Origin: Leclercia sp. S52
Lineage (GTDB): Bacteria; Pseudomonadota; Gammaproteobacteria; Enterobacterales; Enterobacteriaceae
Length of the DNA stretch: 64,000 nucleotides
Assembly (NCBI RefSeq): GCF_039727615.1
Contig: NZ_CP152474.1
Location: 3,720,001 to 3,784,000 of the forward strand
Reading direction: 5' to 3'
Positions 1 through 9,278 of the stretch are shown in pieces; positions within the stretch are counted from its first letter, which is position 1; the number at the start of each line of letters is the position of its first letter. Both the position numbers and the translations under genes were made by a program. The notes beneath the pieces were generated by a model. That model saw only the letters and a list, made by a program, of their open reading frames with translations. It ran no database searches and was not told the origin of the DNA.

Positions 1-2064
1 TACGGCACCCTGACCCTGCACGCCGACGGGAGCTACACCTACACCCTGACCAACACCAGCGCCTCGGTGCTGGGCCGGACCGACACCTTCACCTATAACA
101 TCGCCGGGAAAGGGGCCACGGACGACGCCCGACTGATCATCACCCTCGGTGAGAACACGGTGAGAAACAGCGTGACGGCAGTGGACGATACCGCCTCGCT
201 GACCTTCAACACCCAGGTGCAGGCCATCGACTACGGCCCATCGAGCCAGAGCGGCTATACCGTGGTGGGCGTCAATCTGGGTAACGTGCTGAACCTCAAC
301 CTGCTGGACGATCGCAGCGAGACCATGAAGTACAGCGTGGCGGAAGGCACCACCCGCACCATGACGATTCAGGGTTCTGTCGGCGGGGTAGCCCTGGCGT
401 CGGTGTTTGACCTCTATATCTACAAGTTCAACCCGGCGACCCAGAGCTATGAGCGGATGCGCACCGAGGCTGGCTGGCTGCGCGCGCCGCTGCTGGGCGG
501 CACCTCGGCACCGCTGACCCTGACCCTGCCGGCGGGGGACTATATCTTCCTGATGAACACCGTGTCGGGGATCACCGCCCTGACCGGCTACCAGATCAAC
601 GTTCTGGAAGATCATGTCTATGCCGTCACCAGCACCACCGCCGCCACCACCGGCGATGTGCTGCAGAGTGACATCGTGCCGGCCGGCACGCACGTCACCC
701 AGGTGAACGGGGTCGACGTGAACGCCACCGGCACCACGCGCATTGAGGGGCAGTACGGCACGCTGCTGATCGACGCCGACGGGAAGTACACCTACACCCT
801 GCGGGCCGGGGTGGGGGCCGACCACATCAGCACGCCGGACACCTTCGTCTATACCGTCACGGCACCGAATGGCGATAAGGACACCGCCTCGCTGAACATC
901 ACCCCAACGCCGGTGGCACTGGATGCGGTCAATGACGTCAGCCGCGAGCTGAGCGTGGATGCGACGCACCCTGTGGCGGCCTATCGCGATGATACGGTGG
1001 GTAACGCCACCTGGAACGCCGCCCTGCTGGCCTACACCTCAGGTTCAGGCAGCGGGACATTTGTGGTGGGGGCCAACACGGCCCTGCATGACGTCGTGCT
1101 CCACTTCAACGTCGCCTCACTGCTGTCGCTGGGCGGCCTGAACGTGAACTGGACCATAACCGGGCCAGGCGTCACCAGAACGGGCTCCTTCAATGGCGGT
1201 CTGCTGTTGGGCGGGGTAGCCACCATCAACGTCACGGGTCTGGATCTGGACGCTGGCACCTACACTCTGAGCTTTACCGGGGCGATGGGCCCTCTGGGGT
1301 TAGGCGCGATCTCCATCACGCCGTACGTCACCGGTACTACCGTGTTCCTTAACAATGAGCTCACCACCGCGGGCCACACCGTCACCGGCAATATCTTTGA
1401 CGGCACGGATTCGGGCGGCGTGCTGGATCAGCTTCATTCGGTGGACAGCCGTCTGAGCATCACCAGCTATACCGGGACCGTCACTACCCTGGATCCGTAC
1501 ACCACCGCCAATGCCACCGCCAACATTCAGGGGCATTACGGCGTGCTGACCATCGGCGTGGATGGCCACTACAGCTACACCCTGAACAGCGGCGTCTCGC
1601 TGGCGTCCATGACCACGAAGGAGACCTTTACCTACAAACTGACCGGCGACAACGGCACCACCGATACCGCCACCCTGACCATCAACATGGCACCGAAGTT
1701 CGTCAGCTCCGAGCATAGCGATACCTTCACCGGTAGCGCCTATGGCGACACGCTGATCTACGAAGTGCTGAACAACACGGCGGGTAACGGCACGGCGGGC
1801 AACGGCAGTAACGACCACTGGACCAACTTCTCCCTGGCGCAGGGAGACAAGATCGATATCAGCGATCTGCTGGTGGGCTGGAACGGGGACAACGCCACGC
1901 TGGGCAACTATCTGCACGTCACCAACAGCAATGGCAATACCGTGATCTCCGTCGACCGGGACGGAGCGGCAAATATTTACACCAATACTACACTGGTTAC
2001 ATTGGATAACGTTCAGACAACCTACGAGGAACTGGTTAACCAACAACACATCATCGCCCAATAG
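1..2064 (+). CDS. Giant type I-secreted adhesin, C-terminal part (BapA/LapA-like)
   Basis: The reading frame is open from base 1, so the 5' part lies outside the window. What is visible is a Thr/Asn/Gly-rich chain with three copies of a VCBS/Ig-like module (near 1-150, 745-905 and 1525-1690). Each shows a YGxLxxxxDGxYxYTL pattern followed by a T/F-rich strand such as DTFTY. The last 120 residues (about 1700-2064) match the C-terminal target region of large RTX-type adhesins: an SDTFTGS start, GDKIDISDLL, an LGNYLHV strand and an ELV-x-QxII tail. Such tails are read by a dedicated type I secretion system, and three genes for one follow directly. Known relatives (Salmonella BapA, Pseudomonas LapA) mediate surface attachment and biofilm. 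Which of them is closest cannot be decided from the tail alone. Confidence 0.9.
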   Translation, partial: YGTLTLHADGSYTYTLTNTSASVLGRTDTFTYNIAGKGATDDARLIITLGENTVRNSVTAVDDTASLTFNTQVQAIDYGPSSQSGYTVVGVNLGNVLNLNLLDDRSETMKYSVAEGTTRTMTIQGSVGGVALASVFDLYIYKFNPATQSYERMRTEAGWLRAPLLGGTSAPLTLTLPAGDYIFLMNTVSGITALTGYQINVLEDHVYAVTSTTAATTGDVLQSDIVPAGTHVTQVNGVDVNATGTTRIEGQYGTLLIDADGKYTYTLRAGVGADHISTPDTFVYTVTAPNGDKDTASLNITPTPVALDAVNDVSRELSVDATHPVAAYRDDTVGNATWNAALLAYTSGSGSGTFVVGANTALHDVVLHFNVASLLSLGGLNVNWTITGPGVTRTGSFNGGLLLGGVATINVTGLDLDAGTYTLSFTGAMGPLGLGAISITPYVTGTTVFLNNELTTAGHTVTGNIFDGTDSGGVLDQLHSVDSRLSITSYTGTVTTLDPYTTANATANIQGHYGVLTIGVDGHYSYTLNSGVSLASMTTKETFTYKLTGDNGTTDTATLTINMAPKFVSSEHSDTFTGSAYGDTLIYEVLNNTAGNGTAGNGSNDHWTNFSLAQGDKIDISDLLVGWNGDNATLGNYLHVTNSNGNTVISVDRDGAANIYTNTTLVTLDNVQTTYEELVNQQHIIAQ

Positions 2065-2078
2065 CGCTAATAACAAGA

Positions 2079-2099
2079 CCCGGGCGCACGTCGCCCGGG
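2079..2099 (+). terminator. GC-rich hairpin after adhesin gene
   Basis: An 8-bp perfect stem (CCCGGGCG with CGCCCGGG) and a 5-nt loop start 15 bases after the adhesin stop. No clear T-run follows, so it may act as an mRNA 3' stabiliser or partial terminator that lowers expression of the transport genes relative to the adhesin. Confidence 0.5.
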
Positions 2100-2140
2100 C
2101 TTAACATTATAAAGTTGTTCAGTTTTTTAGGGATAATGCC

Positions 2141-3542
2141 ATGAACAAAGTACCTTGCTGGTGGCTTGGGTGCTGCCTGTTTTCCGGGCAGGTCCTGGCG
2201 GCCGATTCGCCTGCGGTCATTAATTTTGGGCAATTAAGTGAAAACCAGGAGCTCCCCTCCCTCAATGGACGGGTCGCCCTGCCGACAAGCCAGGCCGCGC
2301 CCGGCACCTTAACCCTGGGCGATGCGGTGACGCGCGCCGTGAACTGGCACCCCACCATTCAGGAAGCGGTGGGCAAACTTTACGAACAGATCCAGCAGGT
2401 GGATGTCGCCAAATCGAAGTACTACCCGCAGATCAGCGCCGGCATCAACAACGGCTACAGCAACAACTCCAGCGACACCGGCTTTACCCCCCTCGGTGGT
2501 CCTCTCCCTCTCCCAGATGCTCTATGACTTCGGCAAGGTCGCCAGCCAGGTGCGGGCCGAAGACGCGGGCGTGGTGCAGCAGCAGGCCAACGTCCTGCTG
2601 AGCATTGATACCATCGCCCGGGATACCGCCACCGCGCTGGTGCAGGTGCAGATGTGGCAGCAGATGGTGGACACCGCCAAAGAGCAGCTTGAGGCGCTGG
2701 GCAGCATCGGCACGCTGACGCGCCAGCGTAACGACGAAGGGGCCACCTCGCTCTCCGACGTGGTGCAGACCGACGCCCGTATCGAAGGGGCGCGTTCGCA
2801 GCTGATGCAGTATCAGGCCAACCTCGACAGCGCCCGCGCCACGCTGATGAGCAATCTCGGCTGGAGCAACCTCAATGAGGTCAGCAACGCCTTCCCGGCA
2901 AAACTGGCCCAAAGCTGCGACATCAAAGATCCGGATGACCGGCTGGTGCCCGCGGTGCTCTCCTCCTGGGCGCAGGCTAACGTGGCCCAGGCCAATCTCG
3001 ACTACGCCAACGCCCAGATGACCCCGACCATCTCGCTGGAGCCCGAGGTTCGCCACTATATTAACAATCGCTACCCCGGCCACGACACCCTGGATAAGAC
3101 CCAGTACAACGTGTCGGTCAACGTCGAAATGCCCATCTACCAGGGCGGCGGCCTGAGCGCCCGGCGCAACGCCGCCAGCCACGCGGTGGAGGCGGCGCAG
3201 TCCAACGTGCAGCGCACCCGGCTGGACGTGCGGCAGAAGCTGCAGGAGTCGCGCAGCCAGGTGATGAGCCTGATGAGCACCCTGCAGATCCAGTCCCGCC
3301 AGGAGACCCTCAGCCAGCGCACCCGCGAACTCTATCAGCAGCAGTATCTGGATCTCGGCTCCCGCCCGCTGCTGGACGTGCTGAACGCCGAGCAGGAGGT
3401 TTACCAGGCCCGCTTTACCCAGTGGCAAACCGCCGGACAGCTGCACCAGCTGCAGATCAACTGCCTGTATAACACCGGGCGGATGCGCAACGCCTTCGAC
3501 CTCGAAAACCACACCATTCAGTCAGTGGAGATCCAGCCATGA
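2141..3542 (+). CDS. TolC-like outer membrane channel of the adhesin type I secretion system (frame broken)
   Basis: Outer membrane efflux protein, the exit duct for the adhesin. The start ATG follows AGGGA; a signal peptide ends near QVLAAD. The frame to about base 2490 gives the N-terminus (LTLGDAVTRAV, then an alpha-helical barrel with YYPQISAGI). The rest (SLSQMLYDFGKVASQV, later SVNVEMPIYQGGGLSARR) lies in another frame. Removing one C from the C6 run at 2487-2492 joins the two into a 466-residue protein, the normal family size, reading GFTPSVVLSL across the junction. The stop overlaps the start of the ABC gene (ATGA), so the two are probably translationally coupled. The family is clear. 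The frameshift is likely a sequence error, but a real mutation would silence adhesin export. Confidence 0.88.
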
Positions 3543-5732
3543 CGCGAGACGATATCCTTCACGAGGAGCCACTGACGCAGGAGGCGCTGGAGCACTGGGC
3601 GCAGGCGTTTGGCTATGTCGCCACCCGCTACCGGGTGGCCTGCTCCCCCGGCGCGCTGGTGGCCGGTGCCCCCCTGGCTACAGGGGAAAAGCAAAACTCC
3701 GGCCCTGACCGGGCTGGCCCGCGAGGCGGGGCTCTCCTTTCGGCTGTTGAACAACGGCCAGGAATCGCTCAACAGCTGGCAGCTGCCGGTGGTGGTGGAA
3801 CTGAATGACGGCAAAATTGGGGTGATTGAGCACTTTGACGGCGAGGATATGGTCGACGTCTGTTTCTTTGACGGCAAGGCGCAGACCAACCGCCTGTCGC
3901 TGGCCCGGCTGCTGCCGGCCATTCATCAGGTGGTGGCCCTGCGCCCGCTGGCGGCGTTAAAAGACAGTCGCGTGGATGCCTATATTTCAAAATATCGCCC
4001 GGACTGGCTCTACCGCCTGGTGATGCGCGACCTGCGCCCCTATACCTACGTGATGCTGGCGGCGCTGTTTATCAACCTGCTGTCGCTGGCCGGGATTTTG
4101 TTTTCGATGCAGGTCTATGACCGGGTGATCCCGGCTCAGTCCTACCCTACCCTGTACGTGCTGACCATCGGGGTGCTGATCGCCACCCTGTTCGGCTTTA
4201 TCCTGCGTCTCGCCCGCAGCCACATTATGGACCTGCTGGGGAAACGGGCCGACCTGCGCGTCTCGGATCGGGTGTTCGGCCATGCCCTGCGCCTGCGCAA
4301 CAGCGCGGTTCCCCGCTCCACCGGCAGCTTTATCTCCCAGCTGCGCGAGCTGGAGCAGATCCGCGAAATGGTCACCTCCTCGACCATCTCCACCATTGTC
4401 GACCTGCCCTTCTTCTTCCTCTTTGTTGGGGTGCTGGCGATCATCGCCCCGTCGCTGGCGTGGATCGCCCCGGTGGCGGCGGTGCTGATGGTATTGCCGG
4501 GCCTGCTGCTGCAGAAAAAGCTGGCGGCGCTGGCGAAGCAGGCGGCCCATGAGTCGACCCTGCGCAACGCCGTGCTGGTGGAGAGCGTGCAGGGGCTGGA
4601 GGACATCAAGCTGATGCAGGCGGAGAACCGCTTCCTGCAGCAGTGGAACAGCTACGTGCAGATCACCGCCGAGTCGGGCTTGAAGACCCGCGAGCTGACC
4701 CAGGGCCTCATTAGCTGGGGGATGACCATTCAGAGCCTGGTCTACACCGCGGTGATTGTGGTGGGTGCGCCGATGGTGATCGAAGGCGAAATGACCACCG
4801 GTGCGGTGGTGGCCGCCTCGATGCTGGCCTCGCGGATGATCGCCCCGATGGCGACCCTCTGCGGCGTGCTGGCACGCTGGCAGCAGGTGAAAGCGGCCAA
4901 AGAGGGGCTGGACAACATTATGCAGCTTCCGACCGAGAACCAGCGCGAAGAGACGCCGATCCGCCAGGACGTGCTGCGCGGTCACTATCTGTTCGAGCAG
5001 GCGCAGTTTGCCTACGCGGGCGACGTGCAGAACCCGGCCCTGCGCATCAACCGGCTGGAGATCAAACCCGGCGAGCACGTGGCGATCCTCGGCCGTAACG
5101 GCGCGGGCAAATCGACCCTGCTGCAGGCGATGGTGGGCAGCATGGATCTGGTGGGCGGCGAGCTGCGGCTCGACAACCTCAGCCTGCCCCATCTCGACAT
5201 GGCGGACGTACGCCGCAACGTCGGCCTGATGAGCCAGAACGCGCGGCTGTTTTACGGCACCCTGCGCGAGAACATCACCCTCGGGATGCCGCGCGCCACC
5301 GACGAAGAGATTTTTGCCGTGCTGGAGATGTGCGGTGCAGCCACCTTTGTGCAGAAGCTGGCGAAGGGGCTGGACCATCCGATCATGGAGAACGGCGTCG
5401 GGCTCTCCGGCGGACAGCGTCAGTCGATTTTGCTGGCGCGTATGTTCCTGCGCGATCCCAATGTCGTCCTGCTGGACGAACCGACCGCCTCGCTGGATGA
5501 GCACACCGAACGCGAATTTATTCAGCGCCTGAGCCAGTGGCTCGGCAACCGGACCCTGATCGTCGCCACCCACCGGGTGCCGATGCTGGAGCTGGTGGAG
5601 CGCGTGGTGGTGCTGAAAGAGGGCATGCTGGTGATGGATGCGCCGAAAGCCCAGGCGTTGAGCAACAGTCGGATGCAGCAGCAACAGCAGGCGAATGGCC
5701 GGGAGTGGAAAAATGAAAATCAATCAGCATGA
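3539..5732 (+). CDS. Type I secretion ABC transporter, LapB/HlyB-like (frame broken)
   Basis: Inner-membrane ATPase-permease that drives adhesin export. The first 45 residues start at 3539 (MTRDDILHEE). The rest is in a second frame, and deleting one C from the C6 run at 3669-3674 joins them through VAGAPWLQGKSK to give 730 residues. Order: a C39-peptidase-like N-terminal domain with no evident catalytic Cys (as in LapB-type transporters that do not cleave a leader), about six membrane helices (bases 4030-4870), then the nucleotide-binding domain. The domain carries Walker A GRNGAGKS (5091), signature LSGGQ (5404) and Walker B VVLLDEP (5463). It overlaps the TolC-like gene by 4 bases and the HlyD-like gene by 20. 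Confidence 0.9.
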
Positions 5733-6912
5733 TGCCGCCGCGATGGACGACCTGGACAACGCCCTCGGGTCCGAGAGCGGCTATACCGGGGCCAGAAGCA
5801 TTGTCATCTTCAGCCTGCTGCTGTTTGTCGTCGCCGGGGTGTGGGCGTGGTTCAGCATTCTCGATGAGGTCTCCACCGGCACCGGGAAGGTGATCCCCAG
5901 CTCCCGCGAGCAGGTTTTACAGTCGCTCGACGGCGGGATCCTCGCCGAGCTGAAGGTCCACGAGGGGGATCAGGTGCAGGCCGGTCAGGTGCTGGCGCGT
6001 CTCGACCCTACCCGCTCTGAATCCAACGTCGGGGAAAGCGCCGCCCGCTACCGCGCGTCGCTGGCCTCCAGCGCCCGTCTGCATGCGGAGGTGAACGACC
6101 TGCCGCTCTCCTTCCCGCCCGAGCTGGCGAAATGGACCGACCTGACCGCCGCCGAGACCCGGCTCTACAACTCCCGCCGCGAGCAGTTGGAAGACTCGCG
6201 CCGCGAGCTGCGTCAGGCGCTGGATCTGGTCAACACCGAACTGGGGATCACCCAGCGGCTGGTGAAAACCGGCGCCGCCAGCCACGTCGAAGCCCTGCGC
6301 CTGCAGCGCCAGAAGAGCGACCTGGAGCTGAAGCTCACCGACCTGCGCTCGCAGTATTACGTCCAGGCGCGTGAGGCGTTGTCCAAATCCAATGCCGAAG
6401 TGGATATGCTCTCGGCGGTGCTGAAAGGGCGTGAGGACTCGGTCACCCGTCTGACGATGACCTCCCCGGTGCGCGGCATCGTGAAGAACATCAAGGTGAC
6501 CACCATCGGCGGCGTGATCCCGCCGAACGGCGAGGTGATGGAGATTGTGCCGGTGGACGATCATTTGCTGATTGAAACCCGCCTGTCGCCGCGCGATATC
6601 GCCTTTATCCACCCCGGCCAGAAGGCGCTGGTGAAGATCACCGCCTACGATTACGCCATCTACGGCGGGCTCGACGGCGTGGTGGAGACCATCTCGCCGG
6701 ACACCATCCAGGATGAGGCCAAACCGGAAGTGTTCTATTACCGGGTATTCATCCGCACCAGCCAGGATTACCTGGTCAACAAAGCGGGCCGGCACTTCTC
6801 CATCGTCCCGGGAATGATTGCCACGGTGGATATCAAGACCGGCGAGAAATCGGTGATGGATTATATGATCAAGCCGTTTAACCGCGCGAAAGAGGCGTTA
6901 AGGGAAAGGTAG
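5713..6912 (+). CDS. HlyD-family membrane fusion protein of the adhesin secretion system
   Basis: Periplasmic adaptor linking the ABC transporter to the TolC-like channel. 399 residues from the ATG at 5713, chosen because GGGAGTGGA lies just upstream; an in-frame ATG at 5695 lacks a ribosome site and would overlap more. One membrane helix near residues 30-48 (IVIFSLLLFVV) is followed by a lipoyl-like half (GGILAELKVHEGDQV), a long coiled coil with many Arg/Glu/Leu (about 100-245), the second lipoyl half (VRGIVKNIKV) and a beta-barrel domain ending GEKSVMDYMIKPF, typical of type I adaptors. Last gene of the export operon, followed by a hairpin at 6919-6942. Confidence 0.93.
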   Translation: MKINQHDAAAMDDLDNALGSESGYTGARSIVIFSLLLFVVAGVWAWFSILDEVSTGTGKVIPSSREQVLQSLDGGILAELKVHEGDQVQAGQVLARLDPTRSESNVGESAARYRASLASSARLHAEVNDLPLSFPPELAKWTDLTAAETRLYNSRREQLEDSRRELRQALDLVNTELGITQRLVKTGAASHVEALRLQRQKSDLELKLTDLRSQYYVQAREALSKSNAEVDMLSAVLKGREDSVTRLTMTSPVRGIVKNIKVTTIGGVIPPNGEVMEIVPVDDHLLIETRLSPRDIAFIHPGQKALVKITAYDYAIYGGLDGVVETISPDTIQDEAKPEVFYYRVFIRTSQDYLVNKAGRHFSIVPGMIATVDIKTGEKSVMDYMIKPFNRAKEALRER

Positions 6913-6918
6913 TTTTTC

Positions 6919-6942
6919 ACCCTCTCCCTTGAGGGAGAGGGT
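6919..6942. repeat. Short palindrome, CCCTCTCCCT family
   Basis: An 11-bp perfect inverted repeat (ACCCTCTCCCT with its complement) with a 2-nt loop just after the HlyD-like gene. Closely similar palindromes recur at 7767-7803, 27010-27044, 47435-47470, 49924-49957 and 52379-52429, always between genes. This fits a REP-like extragenic family that can also end transcription or protect mRNA 3' ends. Confidence 0.7.
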
Positions 6943-6965
6943 ACAGGCCGCACGATGCAACATGT

Positions 6966-7175
6966 TTAACCTTTCGCTCGCGTTAAGTTTTCATCCATGC
7001 GTGGATTCGCCTGTCTGAACACCTCTGTGTTTTGACCAAGAAACTTCAGCTTTCCCCGGCTCTCTTCCAGCGCCGTTTCAAGCTTATCAACCTCATTGGA
7101 GAGACGGGAAACCATGATAAAGAGTATGGCGATCCCTATCACGACAGGAACGATTAACCACCATGAGAGAAACAT
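6966..7175 (-). CDS. Small single-span membrane protein with coiled coil
   Basis: 69 residues that I do not recognise. An N-terminal membrane helix (WWLIVPVVIGIAILFIM) is followed by a heptad-like stretch (SRLSNEVDKLETALEESR) and a short polar tail, so it is probably an inner-membrane protein with a cytoplasmic coiled coil. It is convergent with the secretion operon and stands alone. No partner can be named from context. The start ATG at 7175 has no strong Shine-Dalgarno sequence. Confidence 0.6.
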   Translation of the reverse strand: MFLSWWLIVPVVIGIAILFIMVSRLSNEVDKLETALEESRGKLKFLGQNTEVFRQANPRMDENLTRAKG

Positions 7176-7258
7176 GTGCGCAACCCTGGAAGATAATGAA
7201 TGTAGTTACAGTCTTATAGCTGGCTAATTAAATTCAATAATAGAAATTCATGAGTTTT

Positions 7259-7290
7259 GTAGGCCGGGTAAGGCGTAGCCGCCACCCGGC
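7259..7290. repeat. REP-like palindrome, GCCGGGTGGCGGCTACGCC type
   Basis: A 32-base imperfect palindrome running from GTAGGCCGGG to CCACCCGGC. The same sequence or its complement recurs at 20702-20733, 20983-21014, 26904-26935 and in a shortened form at 49877-49906, always outside genes. This is the classic enterobacterial REP type. Confidence 0.85.
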
Positions 7291-7439
7291 GATGCAGTGC
7301 GGCCTGATGCCCGCACCCCGCCCTCTCCCACAGGGCTGAGGGGATCCCCAGTAATTTTATTGCCTTTAAAGCAATGAAATTACTAAATGATAATAAAGGG
7401 CTTACAGCGGCTCCCTGGTCTGGCTGAAAATCGCCGAAG

Positions 7440-7740
7440 CGTTTCCGGAAGGCCGGGGCGAGGCGCATGGACGCGCCGAGAGGGCATAGCCTGCAAGGAT
7501 GCAGGCTGGTGCCCGGCCCCGAAAGCCTGAAGGAATAAGCTGAGGACAAAATTGCCGGGAGCAATTTTGGACAGCGCTTGCGCTGACCCCGAAGGGGTGA
7601 GCCCCAGGGATGGGGCGAACAATCCGCGAAGCGGCGATTTTCTTGCCGGGAGCCCGGGTAGCCAGGGTGGTGGCGATTGAGCCACCCTGGCACGTTCACC
7701 GGTTCAGGCGTATCAGAGAAGCAAGGAACGTGAGGTGAAC
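7440..7740. ncRNA. Hairpin-dense structured element, possible non-coding RNA or large repeat
   Basis: About 300 bases with hardly any unpaired stretch on either strand. In order: stem 7454-7459/7516-7521 enclosing 7462-7466/7473-7477 and 7489-7494/7501-7506 (GCCTGC-GCAGGC); 7547-7555/7561-7569, nine perfect pairs; 7573-7576/7581-7584; 7586-7590/7594-7598; 7601-7606/7611-7616; 7624-7627/7631-7634; 7661-7670/7682-7691, ten pairs; and 7694-7700/7734-7740. Loops are short (3-6 nt). The coding potential here (for example minus 7383-7685) is Pro/Ser/Arg-rich with no ribosome site and reads like the artefact proteins often called in such GC-rich palindromes. I cannot name the family. It may be a transcribed structured RNA or an extended palindromic repeat, and the strand is unknown. 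Confidence 0.5.
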
Positions 7741-7766
7741 GGAACTACCTCCTGAGTCGCATGCTC

Positions 7767-7803
7767 CCCCCTCACCCTAACCCTCTCCCTCAAGGGAGAG
7801 GGG
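7767..7803. repeat. Short palindrome, CCCTCACCCTAACCCTCTCCC family
   Basis: CCCTCACCCTAA leads into a 10-bp perfect stem (7781-7790 with 7793-7802, 2-nt loop). It lies between the hairpin-dense element and the lipoprotein gene 3' end. Confidence 0.7.
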
Positions 7804-7871
7804 ATCGTCCGTGCAAATATTTTTTGTGGGGATCCCTCAACCCACAAGGAGAGGGAGCAACTTGCATTGAC

Positions 7872-8456
7872 CTACGCACCCGAAACCTTCGGGAAAATCT
7901 CCAGATACTTCTGCGAGCCATAAAACGGGATCACCAGAAACGCCATGCCCGCCGTACCGCTGGCTAACTGCACCGCCATATCGCCGTTGCGGGTAATAAA
8001 CAGCGTCCGCTCCTGCCAGCGACAGCCGACGCTCATATCCGGGGTGCAATTTTTGAATTTTGTTAACAGCACGCCCTCTTTGGTCAGGAAGAAGTACCGG
8101 CTTTCGACATCGGACGGTTTTGCCGCCGACTCATCCAGCAGCGCGTAAGTCTCCTCCCGCAGCGTTCTGTTTTGCGCATCCAGCGATTTCACCTGCAGCG
8201 ATTTGGCAGGATAGTTGAAGCGTAACTCCACCATCGCCGCGTTGTCGGCTCTGACATACAACGTCTCGGCCAGATCGTTTGCACCGTAGTATTTTCCGCC
8301 GCCCGGCTTGAGCGGTTTCGTCATAAAGCGGTACAGCGTGTGACTGCGAATATCCTGGCGGTTAGGATACTCCGCGTTAAATTGCGCTTTCTGCGGCGCA
8401 CTGACGACGCAGCCGGTGAGTAATAACAGACAAAGCAGGACAGACAGTTGGCGCAT
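7872..8456 (-). CDS. Putative lipoprotein of unknown function
   Basis: 194 residues from the ATG at 8456, which follows AGGGA with good spacing; an earlier in-frame start at 8477 would put five polar residues ahead of the signal peptide. The N-terminus RQLSVLLCLLLLTGC is a lipoprotein signal with lipobox LTGC, so the mature protein starts at that Cys and is attached to a membrane. The remainder is a beta-rich domain (YFFLTKEGVLLTKF, RTLFITRNGDMAVQL) with two further Cys in CTPDMSVGC. I do not recognise a family. Only 21 bases separate it from the phosphotransferase gene upstream, so the two are probably cotranscribed. Confidence 0.75.
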   Translation of the reverse strand: MRQLSVLLCLLLLTGCVVSAPQKAQFNAEYPNRQDIRSHTLYRFMTKPLKPGGGKYYGANDLAETLYVRADNAAMVELRFNYPAKSLQVKSLDAQNRTLREETYALLDESAAKPSDVESRYFFLTKEGVLLTKFKNCTPDMSVGCRWQERTLFITRNGDMAVQLASGTAGMAFLVIPFYGSQKYLEIFPKVSGA

Positions 8457-8477
8457 AACTATTCCCTGTGCAGACAT

Positions 8478-9266
8478 TCAGAGTATGTTGACGGTGCTCT
8501 CTAACCAGCCAGGAAGATGTGCTCTGTACCAGCTGAGATAGGTTTGATAATCGCTTTTCTGCCGCGTATGCAGCAGTAAAACCACCTCCGTCACGATCCA
8601 GGCTTTCGCAATGGCAATCTCTTTGGCTAAATCACGAATCCCGGGATAACAGGCAATAAGACTATAACGATCCGCCAGGGCATTGAATGCCTGAAGGGTG
8701 CCCATCCCCTGAATTAGGGGGGCGAGGTCGATAGCCGGACTTCCCGTTCCAAACCGCTCCCAGTCAAAAAGCACCCACTCGCCGGTGTCTCTTCTTCCCC
8801 AGTTACCCGCATTACTGTCGCCGGAAATTAAGCCCCGATGACGAAATAACGCCTCGCTGTGCTGATGAAAACAACGCATCTGCTGTGCGGCGCGGTCCGG
8901 TAATGCCAACAGCGCGAGCGATGCCTCAAGCGCCGCGGCTGACCAGCCGTGGGGATGATAAATCCATAAAGGATCCGGCGGAAAATCATGCAGACGAGCC
9001 AGCATCGACAGCACCTCGTCGCCTGCCACAGCATCTTGATCCACCGGATGGGGAATATATTCCAGCCTTAACTTACGTCGGGAGGCATCGGCGTATAGCA
9101 GCGCGGGAGAAATAATATCTGCCTGACGCAGTCGCGGCGCAGCGGAGTGATAAAACGCAAACTCGACCTCACTGACGGGGTACTTCTCGATAACCCGACG
9201 CCCCTCTTCATCGCGATTCAGCGTGACTTTCGCGGAACCCATTCTGGATAAATTCTCTTCAGACAT
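8478..9266 (-). CDS. Aminoglycoside phosphotransferase (APH)-family protein
   Basis: 262 residues with the small kinase fold of the APH/choline kinase superfamily. The catalytic loop is LISGDSNAGNWG (about 147-157): Asp150 would be the catalytic base and Asn155 the Mg ligand, but the usual His before GD is Ser. The metal-binding DFG equivalent is LFDWE (166-170). It has no feature that marks it as an antibiotic-resistance enzyme; many members phosphorylate small metabolites or sugars. Substrate unknown. Probably cotranscribed with the lipoprotein gene downstream. It starts 11 bases after the stop of the LysR gene on the same strand. Confidence 0.8.
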   Translation of the reverse strand: MSEENLSRMGSAKVTLNRDEEGRRVIEKYPVSEVEFAFYHSAAPRLRQADIISPALLYADASRRKLRLEYIPHPVDQDAVAGDEVLSMLARLHDFPPDPLWIYHPHGWSAAALEASLALLALPDRAAQQMRCFHQHSEALFRHRGLISGDSNAGNWGRRDTGEWVLFDWERFGTGSPAIDLAPLIQGMGTLQAFNALADRYSLIACYPGIRDLAKEIAIAKAWIVTEVVLLLHTRQKSDYQTYLSWYRAHLPGWLESTVNIL

Positions 9267-9278
9267 GTTTGATTCCTT

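Noticed and set aside
745..1690. Repeated modules in the adhesin considered as a CRISPR-like or satellite repeat
   Set aside because: The repetition is at protein level (VCBS/Ig-like units), in frame, with diverged DNA and no constant spacer length.
7214..7699. Two overlapping minus-strand frames (100 and 161 codons) over the hairpin-dense element
   Set aside because: Their Pro/Ser/Arg content follows from GC-rich palindromes, there is no ribosome site, and nothing resembles a domain. The RNA-type structure explains the sequence better.
8478..9266. APH-family gene as an antibiotic resistance determinant
   Set aside because: The catalytic loop lacks the usual His, there is no mobile context, and it pairs with a lipoprotein gene. 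A metabolic kinase is more likely.
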